Assembly: GCA_000442125.1 (NCBI GenBank)
Contig: KE546968.1
Coordinates: 1,645,795-1,709,794 of the forward strand
Reading direction: 5' to 3'
DNA length: 64,000 bases
From: Opeltia flavorubescens
Taxonomy: Eukaryota; Ascomycota; Lecanoromycetes; Teloschistales; Teloschistaceae
The notes under the pieces: generated by a model
The model's input: the letters and a program-made list of their open reading frames with translations, nothing else
Told to the model about the DNA's origin: nothing
Database searches by the model: none
Made by a program: the position numbers and the translations under genes
Shown here: piece after piece, positions 1-13,100 of the stretch
Numbering within the stretch: the first letter of the stretch is position 1
How the letters are laid out: each line of letters opens with the position of its first letter

Positions 1-227
1 CAGGCAGGAGTGCCCTTGCATTGCATATTGCACTAGTTAAAGTTGTGTTCTATTTATAGTCTACATGTGGAAATAACTTCCCCTGTTGAAGTCGATAACG
101 TTCGGTATCACAACACTCTTCTGCCTAGAAGAGGACGATGTCAAAGTGCGCATAATTATCTTCTTGGACTCTGACGACTACCACCACCGCTAGCACTTCA
201 CGTCCAGTCTCTTGTTGATACGGATGA

Positions 228-1320
228 TCAACCGCCAAGCTTCTCCGCCTGCCCTTGCACCAACACTGCCCTAGCTTTCTTCATACTCCAATTCTTTCCC
301 ACAATGAACCCGGGATGTAATGCTGTCAATGCAATGGATGCGATGGAGACCATGGCGCCCTCGAGGACCATGAATGTGACCTCGTCATTCGCCAGTGAGC
401 CATCGAAACCACCTTGGAGTTCTGCGACGCGGAAGCAGGAGCGGATGTAGATTGTTAGAGTTGCAGTTGCGAGAGCTAAGGAGAGGAGATGATGTTAGCT
501 TTGTCGTCTATTTCTCTTCGTGTTCCAGAAGGTAGAATTCACATACCTCCGATGAAAGCGTAGAATTTCGCCACAGAGCAATTCCCCAACCGCGTTTGCA
601 AGACTTGCCTATTCACACTTCCATCCTTCTGCTTCGCCATGACGCTCCAAGCGAAGTCCGCGCACAACACCGCAAAAACCGTCAGACTGACAACTTGAAA
701 ACTCAATCCTGCAATCATGATATTGATCCCGGTTTGCTCCAGATCATGTGTGTCTGCCGTGTCTGCCAGAGCACCGCCAATGGCTTGGAGAACGAGAGAA
801 AAAACATCACAGCAGATGAAGATGATGGTGTAAGTTCGTGGTTTGAAGCGGGCAATGGGTTCGCCGTAAACGAGGATGATGCGGGAGAGGCAGAGGTAGA
901 TGGCGGCCGTTAGGAAGCAGGGAGCTATGGTGAGGACGACGATGTACCTGTAGTTTCTTGTTACTCCGTTTCTTTCTGTCAACAAGGAGAAGGGAGAGTG
1001 GAGGCACACATTAAGAAGGGGTCACTTTTGAAAGGACTATCATGCATCTGAACCCTGGCGACGTATCCTATTACCTCCAATACTAATCCTCCGAATATTG
1101 AACCGAAGAAAGACCAGGTGCGCCATTTTACACCAAAACCTATCTGAAGGAGGAGGAGAATGGAGAATAGGGAGAGGTATACGAGATTTCCTGCTAGGGA
1201 CGGGATGTAATCCACTGAAGCAAGAGTAAGGGGGCAGGTGGAGAGAGTGCAGAGGTCTGTATTGTTGAGTAGGGTTTGATTGAAGTTTGGAGGAAGAGAG
1301 GCGATCTCGTCGGCGGACAT
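228..1320 (-). CDS. RTA1-family multi-pass membrane protein (lipid-translocating exporter type)
   Basis: I read three exons, 1320..1010, 947..547 and 475..228, joining in frame to 319 aa. The start is the ATG that opens [12 protein letters not shown]. The protein is mostly hydrophobic, with about seven membrane segments. Family-like stretches are [18 protein letters not shown] at the start of exon 2 and [10 protein letters not shown] in exon 3, the latter a hallmark of RTA1 proteins. The tail is short and basic ([11 protein letters not shown]). Known members such as yeast Rta1 and Rsb1 sit in the plasma membrane and affect resistance to sterol-active compounds or export of sphingoid bases; the substrate here is unknown. 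The length matches the family. It is divergent from a Zn2Cys6 factor about 1.1 kb away, so the factor could regulate it, which is inference. Splice sites are canonical by eye. Confidence 0.88.
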
Positions 1321-2393
1321 GATGTTCGAGAAAGCGAGACCACAGTAGTGGAAGGGGGGATCTTGACGTAGAGATATGGATGGAGAAAAGAGACAAAAAA
1401 TTAGGGGGTAACCTCGCTTGAGAATATGCGAGAAAATATATATCGAAGCGCAAAGTGGAAAGGACGAAGAGAAACTAAAGAATTTGAGGTTGACTGTTGA
1501 TGACTGAATTGATGTCGGATAAAAAAGAAACAAGGCATCCGTCGATATGTATACTCCATGAAAGGCAATGACTCAGTTACACCGTATACATGAGCCTCAT
1601 GAAAAAGGGTCGGCCTTGTAGGCATGGCCATGTTCCATTGACCAATGGTGATGTTCAAGATCCGACGTGGCCAATGGTACCTTGCTTACCTTATCGGACC
1701 GCTGCTGGCCGTCGATGAAACGATACATGATCCTGCTACAAATAACGGCATGAGAGGGTACGTCCCCTGTTTTGTGAGAGAGTCGTAAGCTCAGAGGACG
1801 TAAGCCTTGAGTGGTATGGCTTAAAATATCGTGAGATTGGTAGGCTTGTTACCGTGACATGCAAGATCAAGCGACGTACGATCCAGCCAATTATATATCA
1901 GACTAAACGAAGCTCCACTAACCTGTTTAGGAACGCTAAAGCAGTGCTGACTTACGAAGCGACCACTCACAACTCAGCCCCAGCCCCATTAAAATCTTAC
2001 TGTGGCCTGTCAATGATGGAAATATCTTCACGGGCTTCTAGCTAAAGTCTTGGCATAAGCACCTTCTTTGGAGAACGGCGCGAAGGAATATCGTGCGGAG
2101 GGCGGCACATAGAAACCACCGCATAGCCTCGATCGAGATTGAATAAGAGGGTCCGCCTTACGATATGGAACATTAAACTTTCTAGATCTTCATCTTGAAG
2201 ATACCGACCGTTCATACCTTGTCAAGACGTCTATCCATCCGGGACTCATCTAGACAAGGCTGACATTTGACCGCTTCACGAAAGCATCTGCCGTGACCCG
2301 TTGATGCTTGCGCGGGACTCGTATTAAAGTGAGTCAAATTAGACCTCGACACGATATCACCTATCACATCGTGGCGCTCGGCGACGGTCAGCA
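1321..2393. other. Intergenic region between divergent genes
   Basis: About 1.07 kb between the RTA1 gene (minus) and the C6 factor (plus). It must hold both promoters. Only short random reading frames are seen; I recognise no specific operator. Confidence 0.6.
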
Positions 2394-4233
2394 ATGGCAC
2401 CGAGGAAAGGCTCTCGAGCGCCGGGAGCACCTAGGGCTGGAGGCTCCCATGTAAAGACAGGTTGCATCACTTGCAAGTAAGTGCTCCCAAGTAGATGGTA
2501 GCCCCAGCATCTGTCTTTGTGTGCTTGTCAAATATTGGCTGTATTTCCGCTATGGCTTGACTTATGCCTATCTTGCTTTGGTACGGTCGGAGTCGCCGAC
2601 CGATTACCATATCATCGGTTTCACTGCACTTAGTCATGTGAAGTATGGACGAATACTTATCTTCATACCTAGAGTTCGGCACGTCAAATGCGATGAAACG
2701 AGACCTGAATGCAACAAATGCATATCTACCGGCCGGAAGTGCGATGGCTACAGAACGAGCCCTGTCGCCCGTCCGGCAGCAGAACAAGGCAATTCGATCA
2801 TTAGGAGAGCCGGATGTAGCAATCAGCAATTGAACATTATCGGACCAACCACATGGCACGGCTCGCTCGACGAACTTCGCGCTTTTGATTATTTTCGGGT
2901 ACAGACATCAGAAGACTTGGCTTACTCCCTGAATGTTTCACTCGACGAGCTCGTCCTTCAGACCAGTCAACATTATGAAGCTATCAAGCATGCTGCCATC
3001 GCCCTGGGTGCACTTTGTCAAACCATCAGAATCAATAGCTCTGTTCCAATCGGTTCAACTTCAGCTTTGTGCAGACATCAATTTGCCAATCGACAGTATC
3101 ATACCGCTGTCAGACTGTTACAGAAGGATATGAACCGTAACGACAAGGACTCCATCAACCTTACTCTTATCTCCTGTTTTCTTTTCACCATCTTCGAATT
3201 CTTACAAGGGAATGACCCCGCTGCCGCGACACATTTACGATGTGGCCTCAACATCCTCCAACAGCAACTTACACTCATCAAGAATAATCATGCTGACCCA
3301 AAAGCGATCGCCAATGCAAAACGAAACATGCTTCGACCTGGACTCACTTGCATTTTCAAGACTATCAACTCTCAATCAAGGATGGGTTATGACCTTCGTA
3401 CCCCCATCAAAAGACCTACCCTCCCTGTCGAAAACCCATTGCCGGTACAGCCCTATTACTCACTTGATGAAGCCTGTCGAGATCTCAATAGCATCATCAA
3501 CCGCGTATACAATTTCCGACGATACGCTTCGAAATACGACTTCGCACGAACAGCTGCAGAGGTCCCAGCTCTCATCTACACTCTACGGGACTCCTTACTT
3601 GACGAGCTTGACGTCCACCGTCGCCGTCTTGCGATCTACCTGAACGAACGACAAAATTACCACAACGAACCCGATGACGCATACCTCGTTACAGTCCTCC
3701 GTATCAATCGCAAAGCCACCACCATCATGCTCGCTACATACCTCGAGCCTAATCAATCGTCCTTTGACGCACAGGGACAACCCCATTTCTGGCAAATCGT
3801 CTCCCTTTCTTCCTTTATCCTGCGACCCGAAACATCAACAACGCGACGAAGGTTGCTCGATAGCGTCCATCCACTGTCCAAGCCCATCCGTAAGGCAGGA
3901 GATGAAAAGAAACCTCAGCAGAGACAGATCTTCTCCTTTTTCGCAGGCCTGATCCAACCACTGTATCTCACAGCCATCAAATCTCCATGTCGAGGCACGA
4001 GCATGAAAGCTATTGAGCTTCTGGAAACGGAGCCTTGGCTGGAAGGTTCCTGGAATAGTGCTGAGATGGCTAAGCTCGCTAGAAAGCGATTGGAGGAGCC
4101 AGGGAGATGGAGGGGTTGGAAGGGGAAGCCTGTTGTTGACACTGCAGTCGCGACCTGCGGAAGGAGAGAAGAGGAGGGCTTAAATGTCGAGTGGCCCTTG
4201 GCGACAGATCCTTTGATCACTTATCCCGTCTGA
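2394..4233 (+). CDS. Zn2Cys6 (fungal C6) transcription factor
   Basis: Two exons, 2394..2476 and 2673..4233, give 547 aa. Exon 1 starts at ATG (MAPRKGSRAPGAP) and ends inside the zinc cluster. Joined to exon 2 it reads CITCKVRHVKCDETRPEC and then NKCISTGRKCDGY, a complete six-cysteine binuclear cluster at about residues 24 to 50. The 196-nt intron lies between cysteines 2 and 3. The rest looks like the alpha-helical fungal-specific factor region, with QTSQHYEAIKHAAIALGALC and a leucine-rich stretch after it. Such proteins bind CGG-type half sites as dimers in the nucleus. The target genes are not evident; the divergent RTA1 gene is the closest candidate. A start inside the intron would lack the first two cysteines, so the upstream ATG is preferred. 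Confidence 0.85.
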
Positions 4234-5090
4234 TTGAGAAGAGATAAAACGAGGTTACCTTGACCGATGCCACGGCAATGCGATTTGAAGAACCTTTCAC
4301 AAGACTCACAAGGATGCACAGTCAACAAAGAGAACAATGAGCCGATATTTAACCGACGCTAGACTCTATCAAGTCTTTTTCGAATTTCAAAGGCAGAAAC
4401 CCGGCAGCCAAACGGTTAGGTCGACTTTGAGATGAGCACCAAGGTGGATGTCATTTATCATCAGTCTTCTCCTGGGCCACCATCATTGCTATGGTAAACT
4501 GATTTCTTTATAACTTCATGAACGAGGATTGATATCAGGNGTCTCTCAATTTTCGCTTAACAAAATTTCAACGCGCAAAAGTTGGGTTTCGGAACGTTTT
4601 TTGAATGTATTATATTTGTATCCCTCTGTATTTTGTCACGATTAACGATCTTCTTTTCGCACCTATTCAATGTTTTCCAGACATCAGGGAGTTATGCTTT
4701 CGGAGTACACGTGCGATTCTAATCTACAACTTCCCGTGTACTTCTTGTTCAAATTTATGCGCGCCAATCATCATTATGTCTATTCAAGTACTTCGCCTCA
4801 TCCTTCGATATCTAAGCACCCTGTCATATGTTTATAATCTTTATTTGGTAGATCATAGTACCCGTTATTGGTGCAATTTCTGTGAGGAATCCTGCAGGAT
4901 TCCGATAGTGTTCTTCACCAACTGAAGACGGCAAGATTTAGCTCCACAAATCTCAGCCCCAGGCAGATCGACATCACTAGTTGATAGATCAAGCGCTTCT
5001 GCTCGAAGTTGAAGTCTTCCTTTGTCGAACATACACCGTACCTGGCTTACTTTCAGAAAGATCGATCAGCAAACCAAATCGAATGCAACG
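4234..5090. other. Intergenic region, AT-rich in part, one N
   Basis: Between two plus-strand genes. It is AT-rich around 4560 to 4900 and has an unresolved base at 4540. No gene is supported. Confidence 0.55.
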
Positions 5091-7384
5091 ATGACCCAGA
5101 TTCACTGGACTGCTCCATCTTTGATGGTAGCGTCTTTCATCGTCGGAACCCTTTTTGCACTTGGTCATCATATATTCTACGCCAGCCTTGATGGCCGACA
5201 TGCTGCTACCGCTGATGAGAATCATGATGTTCTCGGCATGCACATTTCCATACAGCAGATCAACACCGCAATCGGAACGGCGTTTGCTTTTCTAGTCCGC
5301 ATGTGTCTCCTATCTTCTATTTCAGTCGCGTATTTTCAGATATTCGTGTGGAGTATTGGAAACAGTGGAACAAAAGGCACGCAGTTAAGCCATTTGGATA
5401 ACATGACAAGCGCTTTGCACAACTTGTTGAGTTTGGTGAACTTCAAAACGTGGTGGCGTCGGCCATGGTTATGGATATTGGCCGTGGTCGCTTGGTACGA
5501 ATTTTTCCTCCGAGTGAAACATCCAGCTTTGTAGCTGACAAGATCTGGAGGTTGATACCGCTCGCAAGCATCATAACGCCTGCTACACTCTCCGTCGGCA
5601 TCGACTTCCCTCCCGCCATGAATATGACTGTGCCAAATGTTGATTTCTTAAGCCTGAATCTTTTGGCGCCGATGCCTGCCGATGGTACCATTGCTTCTTT
5701 GAAAGGCACAGAGCCCCAATTCATTTACGACTACGGCGGACCGAGTCAAACAGTCCGAAGAATCACAGGGGCAGTCGCCGCGCAAGGTTCTATTCTGCCG
5801 ATAGCGGCGCCATCGCCAAATTCGACTTGGGATCTAGACTTCAACGGACCTTCTTTACATTGCGACCCAGTAGACTCGGATTTTCGACATGCAGTCCTTG
5901 ACAATATGCTGAACTATACGTATGCGCAAGACTCAGTTCAGTCGAATTGCTCTTATGGTCCGGCATATGTGGCATGGACTCCTGATTGGATCGAGGGTGA
6001 TCAGGCGATGGAGAAAGCGTTGCCTTTCAACATCGGGAAGCTGAACTCATCTAGCAATGCTTTCAACAACAACAATAAGGTTGTGAGCAACGATGGTAAA
6101 GTTTCAGTCTTCCTGGCGATCGCACCAACTCTATTCAACTCTACCCATGACAAAAAGTACCAGTGGTTTAATCCTACCTTGTGTCAATCGGAGCCAGGGT
6201 ACAAGGAAGCCCTCGCAACGTACTACGATACTTCCAGCGTACTTAGATGTGATTTACACAATTCAACTTATAGCACTACTTTCTCTTTCACCGATGGAGT
6301 TCAAAACATCAATATTAAGAACGTAGATGATATCGATACGCCGATGACCACGGAGGACGATATATGGGTCTTCTTCAATTCCTCAGACGAAGCCGATAAA
6401 ACCCTACAACCTCAAACTTGCCCTTGGGCAATCGTGGATAACTGCCTCCCTGCCCCTCGTCTCCTGTTAACACTATCCTACCAGGCTATAATGGACGCCT
6501 TCACAGCCTTCGTCTCTGGAACAATTACAAAGGATGAACATGGACTAATCATCTCAAGCACATCCATAATCAATACCGTCTTGGCTCAGGCGCCAGAGCT
6601 CGCCTTCCTACAGAACCCAAAGCGGGCTCAAACAAACGACACGCTTGAGTCTGTGCAAGAGAGAGCTGTCATGTGGCAGCAACAGCCTTTTGCAGGTCTT
6701 TTGAACGCTGCTGCGGCGCCGAAATCTAGCTTGCCTTTTCAGCAAGCGTTGGAGAAGCTATTTCAGAATATTACGTTGAGTTTGATGAGTGCGCCGGATT
6801 TACAGTATGTTGAGTTTGCTTAACCTTTTCCCCAAACTCCGTTCCTCCCCCAACCTCTCTACAATCCCAACCCCTAACCTCAAATAAAAAGCCCCTCACA
6901 AACTAATGACCCTATAATAACCAGACCAAATACATCCTCAACATACCACCCCAACGCCACCCTCGTCCATTTCTCCACCCGCGAAAACATCTACCTCTAC
7001 TCCGCCTCAAAACTCTGGCTCGCGTACGGTCTCGCCATCAGCGCTACATTCCTTATTGTGGTTTTTGGTATTGTAGCGATTGTTGCGAATGATGCGAGTT
7101 TTTCGAATAAATTTTCTACGGTTTTGAGGATGGGAAGGGGGGCGGAGCTCACCGAGGAGGGTGGAAGTGGGTTGAAGGAGGGGATTAAGGAAGAGGATTT
7201 TCAGGGACGGGATCCGTTGCCGGGGTATTTGCAGGGTGTGAGCGTGGGGTTTAGGTTTTTGGGGAAGGAGGGGGTGGGGGAGGGGAGGGGGAGGGCGTAT
7301 AAACTTGTTGATAAAGAGGGGGAGGAGAGGAGGGATGATGAGAGTGGGGATGGGACTTCTGGAGATAGAGGGAGGGGTGAATAG
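5091..7384 (+). CDS. Large fungal membrane protein with long glycosylated outer loop, unknown function
   Basis: Three exons, 5091..5494, 5551..6804 and 6925..7384, join in frame to 705 aa. The start is the ATG giving MTQIHWTAPSLMV; upstream in-frame codons carry no ATG. Membrane segments lie near residues 8 to 30, 55 to 85 and 120 to 150, the last spanning intron 1 (WLWILAVVAW then LIPLASIITPATLSVG). A long central region of about 400 aa has many N-x-S/T sites (for example NMTVPN, NITLSL) and paired cysteines, as expected for an extracellular or lumenal domain. A last membrane helix (LWLAYGLAISATFLIVVFGI) precedes a cytoplasmic tail rich in G, E and R that contains GRDPLPGYLQG. I have a general impression of similar multi-pass proteins in other Pezizomycotina but cannot assign a role. 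Confidence 0.8.
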
Positions 7385-9173
7385 TTACAATCAATCCTTG
7401 AATTCTCGTATAATTTCTCTATGATCGAGATGTGAGTTTATGAAGTCACATGAGAGAAATTCGTACTACCATTGGTTTAGGTACGCTTGACCACCTCAGG
7501 GAATAATCTAATAAATTCGAATCCAAAGATTTCAGGTCCTGTGATAAAGATCATATCGGTAGCTTGGACTCCGGTAAATCGAAAATCGAATAGGTAGTAG
7601 ACGTGCAACTCAGAAGATTTTCGGAACCGAAATAACTCGTTACATTCATTTCAATGATATACATGCAGCACAAGAATTGATATTACAAAAAGATAGGGTG
7701 AAATATCGCGTGGAAGAAAAGGAGAGAACGTGAAAGGGAAGGGTAGAGAGGGGTGAGGAGTCAGGGAAGCAATCAGCCGACACACCTGTTATGTATTTAT
7801 CTATCCATCCATCCGTCTATCAACCAAAACCCCATAAAGCATCCGTTGCTCTCCCCTCGCATGTGATTTTTCCACCTCTTTACCAAAAGATCTCTTCGCC
7901 TTTTCTCGCGTATCGAGAATATCAACTATTCCGTCTCCCTAAATCAACAGTGAGTGAATTCCCGTTGGATATCCAATGGCGGGCGCTAGTAAACCTATCA
8001 GTATTTCAACTGAGTACCAAAGTCGAGACATGAAGTCCAATCTATCCTATAGTATACTACCCCAATATCCCACCCCCTCCTTTGCAGAATCCTCCCCTAA
8101 GGGTATCTGAGCCCATCCTAAATACTAAGCACTATCTACATTCACATTCACCGGAAAAATGATAATGATCTCCCTCCTCTTCGAAAACATAAACTTACTT
8201 CACCCTTCCCCTTCTCCCTCCGCTTCCCCTTCCTCACCTCCCTCTCCCCCCTTTTCCCATGATATTCTAATCGGCTCAATATATCACGAATCATCTTACT
8301 CACAGCCCAATAAGTCAATCTGCAGCCCGGCTTTTCTAAATATATTCCCCATACATATCACAGCCTCAATATATTTAAATCAAATACCAGTAAATTATCC
8401 CTAGCATCCTCAACAAATACACCATCAGTAAAAAAAAACAGAAATAAAACATAAGAAGGAAAAATCGAGGAAACCAACGCCACATGAAAAGTGAAAGAAA
8501 TAGACAAACCATAGCATTAAAAACAAAAGAAAATGAATTATAAAAAAATCACAACACAAAAGAAATCACAGAAAAAATAAGCGCAAAAATATCGTTTTAC
8601 CCCATGTTCTTGAATAAACATACTTATCCCTCTTCAAGACCATCGAATCTTTCCACCCTCAATCCAACAATTCCACACCTTCCCCTCCCCCAACCTCAAC
8701 ACCATCGCTCTCAACCTCTAGACATTTAATCCCGAATTCTAGACAGACCGATAGTGATAACTTTCCAAGGGATAGAGAAAAAACTTAAAAGACTATGGGG
8801 TGTTGGGTGTTGGTAAATTAATCAATCAAAATTTACTTGATACTTCTTTCCTTCCTTCTTTCTTTCTTGCTGAGCATATTTCCTCTTCCCGCTCTTCTTG
8901 GCAGGAGGAGGAGTGGGCGTAATGTTAGACAGAGTTTTTAGATTCCTTCCATGCGATGATTTTTTTGCGTGTGTGCGTGTGAAATGATTTTTATTTCCCC
9001 CGGATTTTCTTGCTTCTCTTCAGTGTTGTCATCAAAGAAATTTATTTTATCCACACGCCTCCCTTCCTTTCCGATAACCAACCCTAATCCTTCCCGCCAA
9101 CCCAGCCCTTTACTTTCCGGTAAAAAACCCCTTCAACTTGGAAATCTATCTTTTCAGCTTTCTTCACTCCATC
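7385..9173. other. Intergenic region between convergent genes
   Basis: About 1.8 kb of 3' flank for both neighbours. It includes C/T-rich stretches (about 8190 to 8260) and an A-rich segment (about 8420 to 8590). No gene or structured element is recognised. Confidence 0.55.
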
Positions 9174-9980
9174 CTACCGACCCATCGCCCTCACCCATAC
9201 ACCAGCCCCATTAACCAAACCGATAAACACGAAAACCCTCCAATACCAAAATTCCCACTCGATCTTCTTCCATACCTCCAGCGCAATCCACGCTAGCGTG
9301 TATGCACATGCCAACAATCTGAACCGTATACTCGGAGGCCAAAGAGTACTTCCGAAGTAGCGAGTATTTGAGAACGACCTAGGGGGATGATGATGGCAAA
9401 TTGAGGATATTATGGCGAGGATGTCGTAGGGGAGGGTGTTGAGGAGGTAAGATAGGCGAGCTTGGCGGTAGGTGGCGTATTTGTATTTGGGGAGGGAGTG
9501 GCGGTAGTAGAGGTACGGGTATAAAGCTACAGTGAGTTTGAGGATTGTGGGGAGGGAGAGTAGAAGGATGGTGTAGATCAATTCTGTTGTGCGTGGTTTG
9601 AATTGATAGATTTCCGGTCTCATTGCACGGAAGAACGATTGGGGCTCGTCTACCGGTAGGCGCTCCGGTGACCACGAGGGTCTTGACATATCATGTGAGA
9701 CTCGTCTTCCTCTTCTTCTGGGTGATGCATCATGGCCGTCGCCCTCCTCGTCCACCGGCTTAACAGAGGAAGCCTCTTCAGGTACCTTTGGATTTCGCTG
9801 ACAAGTTATAGGCTGCGCTGATACCTCCGACCCTTTCTTCAAAACCTCGCGATCCGGTTCCGTAGACTGTGAATCCTTGGGTGCAGTACGCAATTGTCGA
9901 AAAAAGAGTATAACTTCCAGGCCAAAGGCGCATGTCAACATCACAATCGAGAAATTGGAGAAGGGATCATGGTACGCCAT
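9174..9980 (-). CDS. Small multi-pass membrane protein, unknown
   Basis: A single exon of 268 aa starting at ATG (MAYHDPFSNFSIVM). I see an N-terminal membrane segment at about residues 10 to 28. A charged, presumably cytosolic stretch of about 90 aa follows, with an Arg-rich patch (SPRRRGRRVSHD). Three or four further hydrophobic segments follow: LIYTILLLSLPTILKL, LNTLPYDILAIISS, LLACAYTLAWIALEVW and VFVFIGLVNGAGVWV. No catalytic motif or named domain is recognised. It converges with the membrane protein to its left and is tandem with the STAND gene to its right (218 bp gap). The uninterrupted frame and consistent hydropathy support a real gene. Confidence 0.65.
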   Translation of the reverse strand: MAYHDPFSNFSIVMLTCAFGLEVILFFRQLRTAPKDSQSTEPDREVLKKGSEVSAQPITCQRNPKVPEEASSVKPVDEEGDGHDASPRRRGRRVSHDMSRPSWSPERLPVDEPQSFFRAMRPEIYQFKPRTTELIYTILLLSLPTILKLTVALYPYLYYRHSLPKYKYATYRQARLSYLLNTLPYDILAIISSICHHHPPRSFSNTRYFGSTLWPPSIRFRLLACAYTLAWIALEVWKKIEWEFWYWRVFVFIGLVNGAGVWVRAMGR

Positions 9981-10198
9981 TCTTGATATGTTGGTCGTTT
10001 GCTTGGCGAGACTAATTGGAAAGTTTCATTCCTTTGTTGGAGAAGTATAGAGTAAACAGAAGAGGATGAGGGATGTTGAGTGCAAGGTGGCGACGGAGAT
10101 CTTTTTAAGGTGGAAACCCCCTTGCATAGCCCGCAGCAAATGTCTCGCTCATAGCCCTACGTCCAAAGAGGCTTCAACCCCTCACGGGTCTCGAGGTC

Positions 10199-13100
10199 CT
10201 AAGCAGACCACGTCCTCGGATGAATCATACGACCAAATCGTCTATCATCACGTACTGGCGGCATCTTAGGCAAACACGGTCCATCCATCTCCTCGACGTT
10301 AAAAAACCGCGTTCGTATCTCCAGAGCCTCTTCCATCTTATCTTGTTTTTCGAGCGCAGTGACCAAAAATCGGTACGCAGTGGATTGCTGTGCGGTCTCA
10401 AATTCGCAAATTTGCCGTGACCAGGATTCTAGCTCTTTCCACTTCGTCTGAGCTTCAAGGGAAATGCACAGATTTTCGATGAGTCGAGGATCAGGGCTGC
10501 TGCTCTGTCGACTCAAGATACTAAGATATACGGTCTCCGCTTCGGCATGTTGCCCTTGATGAGCGTGACAGATTCCGAGGCACTCCATCGCACGCAGAGT
10601 ATCAGCATGCGAATCCCCGAGATTGGATGTGCGCCAACTCAGTACTCTACGATAGAGGTCCATCGCTGCAGCCAATTGGCTACAATTCAAGTAGCAGACT
10701 GCGAGAGCTTCTTCGGCATCGCTTGTTTCCTTGTGATCAAAACCGAGGTTTTTCTCATGCATTTCCAATGATCTCAGTCGATACTTCTGCTCTTTCGCGT
10801 AATTTGCGCTCAGCCGGTAGCATTCTGCGATAGTTTGCAGACAGCTTGCACGAATACGCCATTCAGACGTGTTCTCGCAATGAGAAAGGATAGCTTCGCT
10901 CAGTCGAATAGACTCTTCCAACCTACCTTGACGCATGATCGCCTCTGCGTGAGTCAAGCGGTAGTCAAAGACGTGAATATGCTCAGGGTTGTAGATTCGT
11001 TCACAGAGGGTAATCAGTTTTTCGTAGAGAATCTCCGCCATTGCTGCGTCGCCTTGAAACTCGAGGATACTGGCCCTGCTGCGATAGGTGTAAACAATCT
11101 TAGTGTTCTCGGCGGCATCACTGGTCGGACAGCGCTCGATGATCTCTTGCCACTTCGCGACAGCTTCGTCCTCGTGCCCTAGCAAGGCCAGTTCCAGAGC
11201 GTAGTCATGCATATTGTCGAGTGTGCGTACACTTCTAAGGCCTTCCAATGCCTCCCAGCATTCAAAGCTGGCTTTACCCATCTTAAGACACGCTTCTCCA
11301 TCACATTGATCATAATAGAGATGAGCCAACTCGAAGGCGGATTCTGCATAGTTAAGCGACGGATACTGGGATATGCTCAAAGCCTTTTCAAGTATCTCCG
11401 CTGCAGAGTCCATGTCGCTTGTAGATTTTGCTTGATAATAGCAAAGTCTGCCGTAAAGCCATGTGGCAGCAGCGAGCCGTTCGTCTTTCTCAGGAACGAG
11501 CTCTTGGAAGATTCGAAGGCTCTGTCCGGCCCGATCCAAGGCTTGAATATACATTCCACGCTCGATATCGAAGTCTGCTGCCCAGCACAATAGGTGCGCC
11601 AAGTCTAGCCGAGCTTCGACTGTTTCGTAATTGTAGCCTGTGAGGACATGAACGTGAGGAGCAAGTGCATCGCAAACCGGCCATTCCGCTACCCCGATCT
11701 CTGTAGGATAGTCTTTGGACACACAAGCCAATGCTATCGCCTGCCATTTCTGCAAAGTGTTCTCCCTTTGAAGTGCCAGTTGGACAAAACGTTGCACAAG
11801 CCGATGAATTTGGAAGCTATGCGAGCCGGCCCGAGAAGTGACAAGGTTGAAGGATTGCAAAACATGGAGGGATGTGGTAACCTCTGGTAATTTCAGCAAT
11901 GATTTTTGGATACTCTGGCGATCCAACATCGCGATCAAGGATAGAACATCGGCCGCTTTTGACTTTTGTTGCTTGATCAGGTCGAATGATAGCTTCAATG
12001 TCCGGAATACACAATTTGCGCTTTCTTCATCTCGTCGAGCATCGTCGAGCTCTTCATCAAGGTATTCCTCAGCTTCCTCTCCCTGAAGGGCGCTAGTGTA
12101 TTCTTCGATAGAAATGCCGTTCTCTTGAATGAAAGCTGCAGCTTGAGAGACAGCTAAAGGTAGATGATCAAGTTCCTCCAGAAGACGATACATGTTCGCA
12201 ATGTCAAGGTCGTCAACATCATTCTCAAGCTTCGAAAGAAAAAGCAGTTTCGCTTCCTCCTTTGACATTGGCTCTAGAACGATTGGTTTCGATCCTTTGA
12301 CTAGTCTGCTGGCGACGCGATTATCCCGAGTTGTGATAAGCACATTGCTGGTGTTCAATCCATCCGGCAAGAACTTGGAGAGATTCTTCGAGGGGTCGTC
12401 TAGAGAGCCTCCCGACTTGTACTTTCCAGGCCACCAGTGTTCGATATTGTCGGCATTGTCGACAATGAGCAGGTAAGTACTCGTTGTTTTTGAAAGCCAC
12501 GAGCTAACAAGCTCTAGGATTGACTCTTCGGGATCATCCCATCCTGGTATTTCTAAGCTTTGGGCAATTCTCTTGTACCCTTGATAGAAGCGAGCGATAT
12601 TGCCTCCGTACACCCAAAGAATGTGGGCGCCGGTATTCCGTTCCTTGAATCGATAAGCATATTCGATTGCAATCTGAGACTTGCTACAACACTGTATGAG
12701 TGGATGGACAATCGATTCATGGCTTGACAAGACTACTTACCCGACTCCACCAATGCCGGATACTGCTACTCGAGTTTCTGTGCTAAAATTCGAGGCGATC
12801 GTTTCCAGGTGGCTCTCTCGACCAATGAATTGCTCATCCCGAGTAAAGGGTAAGAGGAACGCCCCGGTCGCCTCCTTGTAGGAAGGCAATGCTTCTGTAA
12901 GCCATCGTTTAACCGGCGGTCTTTCCTTCTCCTCCGATCTAACGTTTAGGGACGTCAAGAGCTGGACATTATCCTTCAAAGCTGCCGCTATCTTCTGTAC
13001 CCGTGATTCTTCTACCACACTAGCGCCAGCCTTCTTTGTCTTCTTCAAAAACGAATCCCCTTTTGTGACAGTCACCTTCCTGAGGATCTCATCAAGCTGA

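Noticed and set aside
2467-2859. 130-codon minus-strand frame across the start of the C6 factor
   Set aside because: It is antisense to the zinc cluster exon and intron and shows no domain; a shadow frame.
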